A stretch of 64,000 nt of DNA. It comes from Novosphingobium sp. GTDB lineage: Bacteria > Pseudomonadota > Alphaproteobacteria > Sphingomonadales > Sphingomonadaceae. Location of the stretch: the NCBI GenBank assembly GCA_020446505.1, contig JAGREN010000010.1:1-64000 (forward strand), given 5' to 3'. The translations under genes were made by a program, and so were the position numbers. This document shows positions 59,675 through 64,000 of the stretch, one piece after another (the first letter of the stretch is position 1; each line of letters begins with the position of its first letter). The notes under the pieces were generated by a model, which ran no database searches, was not told the origin of the DNA, and saw nothing but the letters and a program-made list of their open reading frames with translations.

Positions 59675-61732
59675 ATGCGCTACCGCCTTGGAGTCGATGT
59701 CGGAGGCACCTTCACCGACTTGCTGCTGTTCGACGAGGAGACCGGAAACTTCTGGCGTCACAAGACGCCGTCAACGCCGCAGGACAGCTCCGAAGGTATC
59801 CTCAACGGGCTGAAGCCGCTGACCGACGAATCCGGCGTTGCGGCCAGCGAGATCGCCTACTTCCTGCACGGCACCACGGTTGCGACCAACGCTGTTCTCG
59901 AAGGCAAGGGCGCCCGCGTCGGGCTGGTCGTCACCGAGGGCTATCGCGATGTGATGCAGATCGCGCGCAGCTTTGTTCCCGGAGGACTCGCTGCCTGGAT
60001 CGTCTGGCCCAAGCCGCAACCGCTGGCCCACCTCGAGGACACGGTCGAGGTTCCGGGTCGGCTCGATGCCGATGGCGGCGAAGTTCGGCCGCTTGACGAG
60101 GGCAAGGTCCGCGAGGCGCTACGCAAGCTGAAAGGGCAGGGTGTCGAGGCACTGACGGTCAGCCTTATCAATGCCTATGTCAACGGAGTTCACGAGAAGC
60201 GGATCGGGGAGATTGCTGCGGAGGAATTGCCCGGCATTCCAGTCTCGCTCAGCCATGAAGTCCTGCCCGAAATGCAGGAATACGAGCGGACGCTTTCGAC
60301 TGTCGCCAATGCGGCGGTGCGCCCTGTTGTCGGCAAATACGTGTCGAGCCTGCGCGGCAAACTCGACGACCTCGGCATGAAGGGCAGCCTGTCGCTGCTG
60401 CGTTCGGATGGCGGCCTGATGAGCTCGCACAAGGCCGAAGAGCATCCGGTCAACATCCTCATGTCCGGCCCGGCAGGCGGCGTCACCGGGGCGCTCTGGG
60501 TTGCGCGCAATGCCGGGATCAAGAACATCCTGACGCTCGACGTCGGCGGCACTTCTACCGACGTGGCGCTCATCGAGGGGCTGGAGCCTCGCCGGGTGCG
60601 CACGACCGAAGTGGGCCACCTTTCGGTGCGCGCATCCTCGCTCGACGTGAAGACCGTGGGCGCGGGCGGTGGTTCTATCGCCCATGTGCCGGAATTGACC
60701 GGAGCCTTGCGCGTCGGTCCGGAGAGCGCCGGCGCGGTGCCGGGGCCGGTCGCCTATGGCAAGGGTGGCGAACTGCCGACCGTGACGGACGCCAATGTCG
60801 TGCTTGGCTATCTTCCCGAAGACCTGCTCGGCGGTTCGTTCCATCTCGACCGCGAAGGCGCGGAGAAAGCGGTGCAAACCATCGCGGACGCGCTCGGCGT
60901 CTCGCTGATGGAAGCTGCGCGCGGTATCATCGACATCGTCAACGAGAACATGTTCGGCGCGCTGCGGATGATCTCGGTCCAGCAGGGTTACGACCCGAGA
61001 GACTTTGCCCTGATGGGTTTCGGCGGGGCAGGTCCGCTGCACGTCAATGCCGTCGCGCGCCTGATGGGTTCCTGGCCGGCCGTGTCCCCGGTTTCGCCCG
61101 GCGTCCTGTGCGCTCTCGGTGATGCGGCTACGCGCATGCGTACCGAAACCGCACGCAGCTTCTCGCGGCTGGCGAGCGATACCGCCGCATCCGACCTCGC
61201 GACGCTGCTTGATGAAATGGCGCAACAGACCCGCGCCGAACTGGTCGCGGATGGCGTCGCGGACGAGAAGATCACGACGCAGTTCGAGGTGGATATCCGC
61301 TATGCCGGACAGGCTTTCGAAGTGCCGCTCACCATCGACAAGGAAACGCTGGAGCGCGACGGCATCCAGGGCATCATTGCCCGCTTCGACGAGGAGCACC
61401 GGCGGCTCTTCACCTTCAACATGGATACGCCGCACGAGATCGTGAACCTGCGCGCCGTTGCACTTGGCGAGGCTCCGGACCTGCCCGCCGCGCGACTGGA
61501 GCAGGGCAACGGCGACCCATCCGGCGCAAAGATCCGCGACCATACATTGTGGATGGATGGCCGTGAGCAGGCTGCCGCGATCTATGACCGGTCCCGTCTC
61601 AAGCAGGGCGACAGGATCGCCGGGCCAGCCATCGTCACCGAGATGGACTCGACCACATTGATCGAAGCGGGCTGCATCGCGACAGTCGACGCGGTCGGCA
61701 ATATCCTCATCAACCCGGCACAGGAGGCCTGA
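59675..61732 (+). CDS. hyuA: Hydantoinase/oxoprolinase family protein, subunit A
   Basis: 685 residues. The ATP-binding N-terminus RLGVDVGGTFTDLLLFDEETG, HGTTVATNAVLEGKGARVGLVVTEGYRD, the actin-like LTLDVGGTSTDVAL, and GFGGAGPLHVNAVARLMG define the HyuA fold. With HyuB it hydrolyses cyclic amides such as hydantoins or 5-oxoproline, or carboxylates ketones in the acetone-carboxylase branch. It is followed after 4 bases by hyuB, and the lyase is upstream. Confidence 0.93.
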   Translation: MRYRLGVDVGGTFTDLLLFDEETGNFWRHKTPSTPQDSSEGILNGLKPLTDESGVAASEIAYFLHGTTVATNAVLEGKGARVGLVVTEGYRDVMQIARSFVPGGLAAWIVWPKPQPLAHLEDTVEVPGRLDADGGEVRPLDEGKVREALRKLKGQGVEALTVSLINAYVNGVHEKRIGEIAAEELPGIPVSLSHEVLPEMQEYERTLSTVANAAVRPVVGKYVSSLRGKLDDLGMKGSLSLLRSDGGLMSSHKAEEHPVNILMSGPAGGVTGALWVARNAGIKNILTLDVGGTSTDVALIEGLEPRRVRTTEVGHLSVRASSLDVKTVGAGGGSIAHVPELTGALRVGPESAGAVPGPVAYGKGGELPTVTDANVVLGYLPEDLLGGSFHLDREGAEKAVQTIADALGVSLMEAARGIIDIVNENMFGALRMISVQQGYDPRDFALMGFGGAGPLHVNAVARLMGSWPAVSPVSPGVLCALGDAATRMRTETARSFSRLASDTAASDLATLLDEMAQQTRAELVADGVADEKITTQFEVDIRYAGQAFEVPLTIDKETLERDGIQGIIARFDEEHRRLFTFNMDTPHEIVNLRAVALGEAPDLPAARLEQGNGDPSGAKIRDHTLWMDGREQAAAIYDRSRLKQGDRIAGPAIVTEMDSTTLIEAGCIATVDAVGNILINPAQEA

Positions 61733-61736
61733 CGCG

Positions 61737-63632
61737 ATGCCTGCACAGATCATCGAAACCAGCGACAAGCCTTTTGAAAAAGTCGCGATCGACCCGGTCA
61801 CGCTCGACATTGTCGAGAACGCGCTGCGCAATGCGCGGATCGAGATGGACGCAACGCTCGTGCGCACTGCCATGAGCCCCGGCATCCGCGAACAAGGCGA
61901 TGCCTTCCCGATGATCGCCGACCCTTCGGGCAAGATGATCGTCGGCCAGTTCGGCAGCTTCATCGACGGCTTCCTGAGGGGCTTCGACGGCACTCTCGAA
62001 GATGGCGACATGATCTTCCTGTCCGATCCCTATTCGTGCGAGGGAGCGGTCAGCCACTCGAACGACTGGCTCGTGCTCCTGCCCGTGTTCAAGGACGGAC
62101 GCCTGCTCGCCTATACGGCGATGTTCGGCCACCAGAGCGACATCGGCGGCATGGTGCCTGGCTCGATGCCGATCGGGGCTTCGTCGATCTTCGAGGAAGG
62201 GGTGCGCATCCCGCCAGTCAAGATCTGGCGCAAGGGCGAATACAATGCGGACCTGATCAAGCTGGTCATGCACCAGACCCGCAAGCCCGACTGGTGTCAG
62301 GCCGATCTCAACGCCATCATCGCCAGCTGCCGCGTTGCCGCGCGCCGCGTTGTCGAGATTGCCGAGCGGTTCGGCGACGACATCTATTACTCGGCAACGC
62401 AGGAACTGCTGGAGCGCAACCATCGCGCCATGAAGGCCTTGATCGCCATGACCGTTGCCGAGGAGCCAGTGAGCTTCGAGGACTACATCTGCGACGACGG
62501 CAAGGGTTTCGGCCCCTACCGTATCAAGTGCACGATGCGCCGCGAGGGGGACAAGGTCATACTCGATTTCGACGGCACCGATCCGCAATCGGCCGCCTCG
62601 ATCAATTTCTATCTCAACGAGAACATGTTCAAGATGTTCTTCGGCATCTACATGATCATGGTCTTCGATCCGCAGATCATGTTCAACGATGGCTTCTATG
62701 ATCTCATCGAGGTTCGCATTCCCGAAGGATCGCTGCTCAAACCACGTTTCCCAGCCGCTCTGTCCGGTCGCACTCACGGGCTTGGCCGGATTTTCGACAT
62801 CCTCGGAGGACTGCTCGGACAAAAAACGCCTGAGTTCCTCAATGCCGCAGGATTCAGCAGCTCGCCCCACCTGTTCTATTCCGGCTGGGATGGTCGCAAG
62901 GGAGGGCAGGCGGAATGGTTCCAGCTGTTCCAGATCGGTTTCGGCGGAATTCCCGGCAGGCCGCTGGGTGACGGACCGGACGGACATTCGCTCTGGCCCG
63001 GTTTCACCAACGTGCCGAACGAATTTCTCGAACGGTACTTCCCCTTGCGGATCGAACGTTATTCGACCGAGCCTGACAGCGGCGGTGCGGGTCTGCATCG
63101 CGGTGGTAACGGCATCCACATGACCTATCGCTTCCTCGCCGATGGCAATATCGCCATCCACGACGACCGCTGGTTCGTGCCTCCCTGGGGCGTGAACGGA
63201 GGCTTGCCGGGAGCGCGCGCTAGCAAGGTTATCGAGCGCGTCGATGGCACGACCCAGATCGTGGGCAACAAGGTCGAGGACGTCCCGGTCAAGGAAGGCG
63301 ATCTTTTGCATTTCATCACATGGGGTGGAGGCGGCTGGGGCGATCCGCTCGAACGCGATCCCGAACTGGTGTCGCTTGAAATCCGTCAGGGCCTCGTCAG
63401 TGCGACTGGCGCGCGCAGCTATGGCGTCGTAGCGAATGACGATGGGGTGGTGGATCCGAGTGCCACTTCTGCCCTGCGCGAGAAAATGAGAGCGGAGCGT
63501 GGCGAAGTCGCACTTTTCGACTACGGGCCCGGCCTCGATGTGCTGCGCAGAAATTGCGAAGCCGAAACAGGCTTGCCCGCGCCGACCCAGCCGGAGTGGG
63601 CGAACAGTGGCATTGCGGAGGCTGCCGAATGA
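61737..63632 (+). CDS. hyuB: Hydantoinase/oxoprolinase family protein, subunit B
   Basis: 631 residues after AGGAGG. DPVTLDIVENALRNARIEMDATLVRTAMSPGIREQGDAFPM is the canonical start. The GHQSDIGGMVPGSMP metal-binding His and Asp motif, YRIKCTMRREGDKVILDFDGTDPQ and the terminal ITWGGGGWGDPLERDPELV also match. It is the catalytic partner of HyuA, translationally coupled by overlap with the next CoA-transferase (ATGA). Confidence 0.93.
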   Translation: MPAQIIETSDKPFEKVAIDPVTLDIVENALRNARIEMDATLVRTAMSPGIREQGDAFPMIADPSGKMIVGQFGSFIDGFLRGFDGTLEDGDMIFLSDPYSCEGAVSHSNDWLVLLPVFKDGRLLAYTAMFGHQSDIGGMVPGSMPIGASSIFEEGVRIPPVKIWRKGEYNADLIKLVMHQTRKPDWCQADLNAIIASCRVAARRVVEIAERFGDDIYYSATQELLERNHRAMKALIAMTVAEEPVSFEDYICDDGKGFGPYRIKCTMRREGDKVILDFDGTDPQSAASINFYLNENMFKMFFGIYMIMVFDPQIMFNDGFYDLIEVRIPEGSLLKPRFPAALSGRTHGLGRIFDILGGLLGQKTPEFLNAAGFSSSPHLFYSGWDGRKGGQAEWFQLFQIGFGGIPGRPLGDGPDGHSLWPGFTNVPNEFLERYFPLRIERYSTEPDSGGAGLHRGGNGIHMTYRFLADGNIAIHDDRWFVPPWGVNGGLPGARASKVIERVDGTTQIVGNKVEDVPVKEGDLLHFITWGGGGWGDPLERDPELVSLEIRQGLVSATGARSYGVVANDDGVVDPSATSALREKMRAERGEVALFDYGPGLDVLRRNCEAETGLPAPTQPEWANSGIAEAAE

Positions 63633-64000
63633 ATGCGGCGATGCATCCGGGCTCCCTGAGCGACATTCGCGTCGTCGAGATGGGTCAACTGCTTGCCGGC
63701 CCGTTTTGCGGGCAACTGCTCGGCGACATGGGCGCTGAAGTCATCAAGATCGAACCGCCTGGAAAGGGCGACCCGATCCGGGAATGGGGGCAGGGTGAAG
63801 ACAAGGTTCAGTGGGAAGTGATTGCGCGCAACAAACGGTCGGTCACCTGCAACCTGCGCATTCCCGAAGGGCAGGAACTTGCTCGCAAGCTGATTGCGAA
63901 TGCCGATGTGTTGGTCGAGAATTTCAAGCCGGGCACGCTCGAAAAATGGGGCATGTCCCCCGAGGTGCTGCACCGGGACAATCCGGCACTCATCATCGCG
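63629..64000 (+). CDS. CaiB/BaiF family CoA-transferase (partial, runs off window)
   Basis: Begins at an ATG overlapping the hyuB stop and is open to the last base, giving 124 residues. The N-terminus GSLSDIRVVEMGQLLAGPFCGQLLGDMGAEVIKIEPPGKGD, ARNKRSVTCNLRIPEGQELARKL and VLVENFKPGTLEKWGM is unmistakably family III CoA-transferase. It probably makes the CoA ester that the HMG-CoA-lyase-type enzyme cleaves. The rest lies beyond the window. Confidence 0.92.
   Translation, partial: MNAAMHPGSLSDIRVVEMGQLLAGPFCGQLLGDMGAEVIKIEPPGKGDPIREWGQGEDKVQWEVIARNKRSVTCNLRIPEGQELARKLIANADVLVENFKPGTLEKWGMSPEVLHRDNPALIIA

Noticed and set aside
60119..62011. Leftward open frame of 630 codons
   Set aside because: Antisense to hyuA and hyuB, both of which show intact motifs.
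61710..63311. Leftward open frame of 533 codons
   Set aside because: Antisense shadow of hyuB.

Overview
The window is GC-rich DNA from an alphaproteobacterium, most likely a sphingomonad (Novosphingobium/Sphingobium type). This is an inference from codon and base use, two large TonB-dependent receptors with alphaproteobacterial-style plugs, many CaiB-type CoA-transferases and acyl-CoA dehydrogenases, and a full copCD/copAB set. No rRNA, tRNA, IS element or CRISPR array was recognised. About 60 genes are supported, mostly in tight operons with ATGA, GTGA or TGATG overlaps.

Region 1 (1-14.45 kb) looks like an accessory segment. It is bounded by an imperfect direct repeat of about 117 bp (11-127 and 14337-14452) whose core ends in CCGCTACCA, like an integrase attachment site. 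It holds an acyl-CoA catabolic cluster: CoA-transferases, IclR and AraC regulators, an acyl-CoA dehydrogenase, an enoyl-CoA hydratase, a thiolase-fold/DUF35 pair, an amidohydrolase and an NTF2-like protein. Near its edges are recombination scars: a headless P450, a tailless P450 spliced to a headless M13 peptidase, a toxin-antitoxin pair and a lone MbcA/ParS-type antitoxin. No integrase is present.

Region 2 (14.6-22.4 kb) is a second acyl-CoA cluster with a parallel gene set: an acyl-CoA dehydrogenase, a decayed CoA-transferase remnant resembling the intact gene of region 1, a CGSC (UGSC-family) protein with an unrecognised partner, an SDR, a second DUF35/thiolase pair, and a probable two-subunit acyl-CoA dehydrogenase. 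The overall style resembles steroid, terpenoid or branched-acid side-chain degradation.

Region 3 (22.5-27.6 kb) is copper resistance: copD and copC divergent from copA, copB and a second copB-like gene.

Region 4 (27.6-45.6 kb) handles amino compounds: an Lrp regulator, class III aminotransferase, succinate-semialdehyde-type dehydrogenase, tartrate/malate-type dehydrogenase, GNAT, a complete oligopeptide-type ABC transporter, two DAO-type oxidoreductases, an HAD hydrolase, an M20 amidohydrolase, a threonine/serine dehydratase and a GhrA-type reductase. It reads as uptake and breakdown of a peptide-like, N-acylated or polyamine-like nutrient.

Region 5 (45.6-52.9 kb) is a probable metal-uptake locus: DUF4198 protein, small periplasmic protein, HupE/UreJ-like membrane protein, membrane-anchored protein, HGSNAT-like membrane acyltransferase, TonB receptor and PepSY protein.

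Region 6 (53.1-64 kb, running off the end) is a divergent catabolic locus around a GntR regulator. Leftward are a cysteine-less racemase-fold protein, two NTF2-like paralogues, a TonB receptor and an isochorismatase-family hydrolase. Rightward are an HMG-CoA-lyase-type enzyme, HyuA, HyuB and a CoA-transferase. A perfect TTGTATACAA palindrome lies in the divergent promoter, with a related site at the start of the lyase gene.
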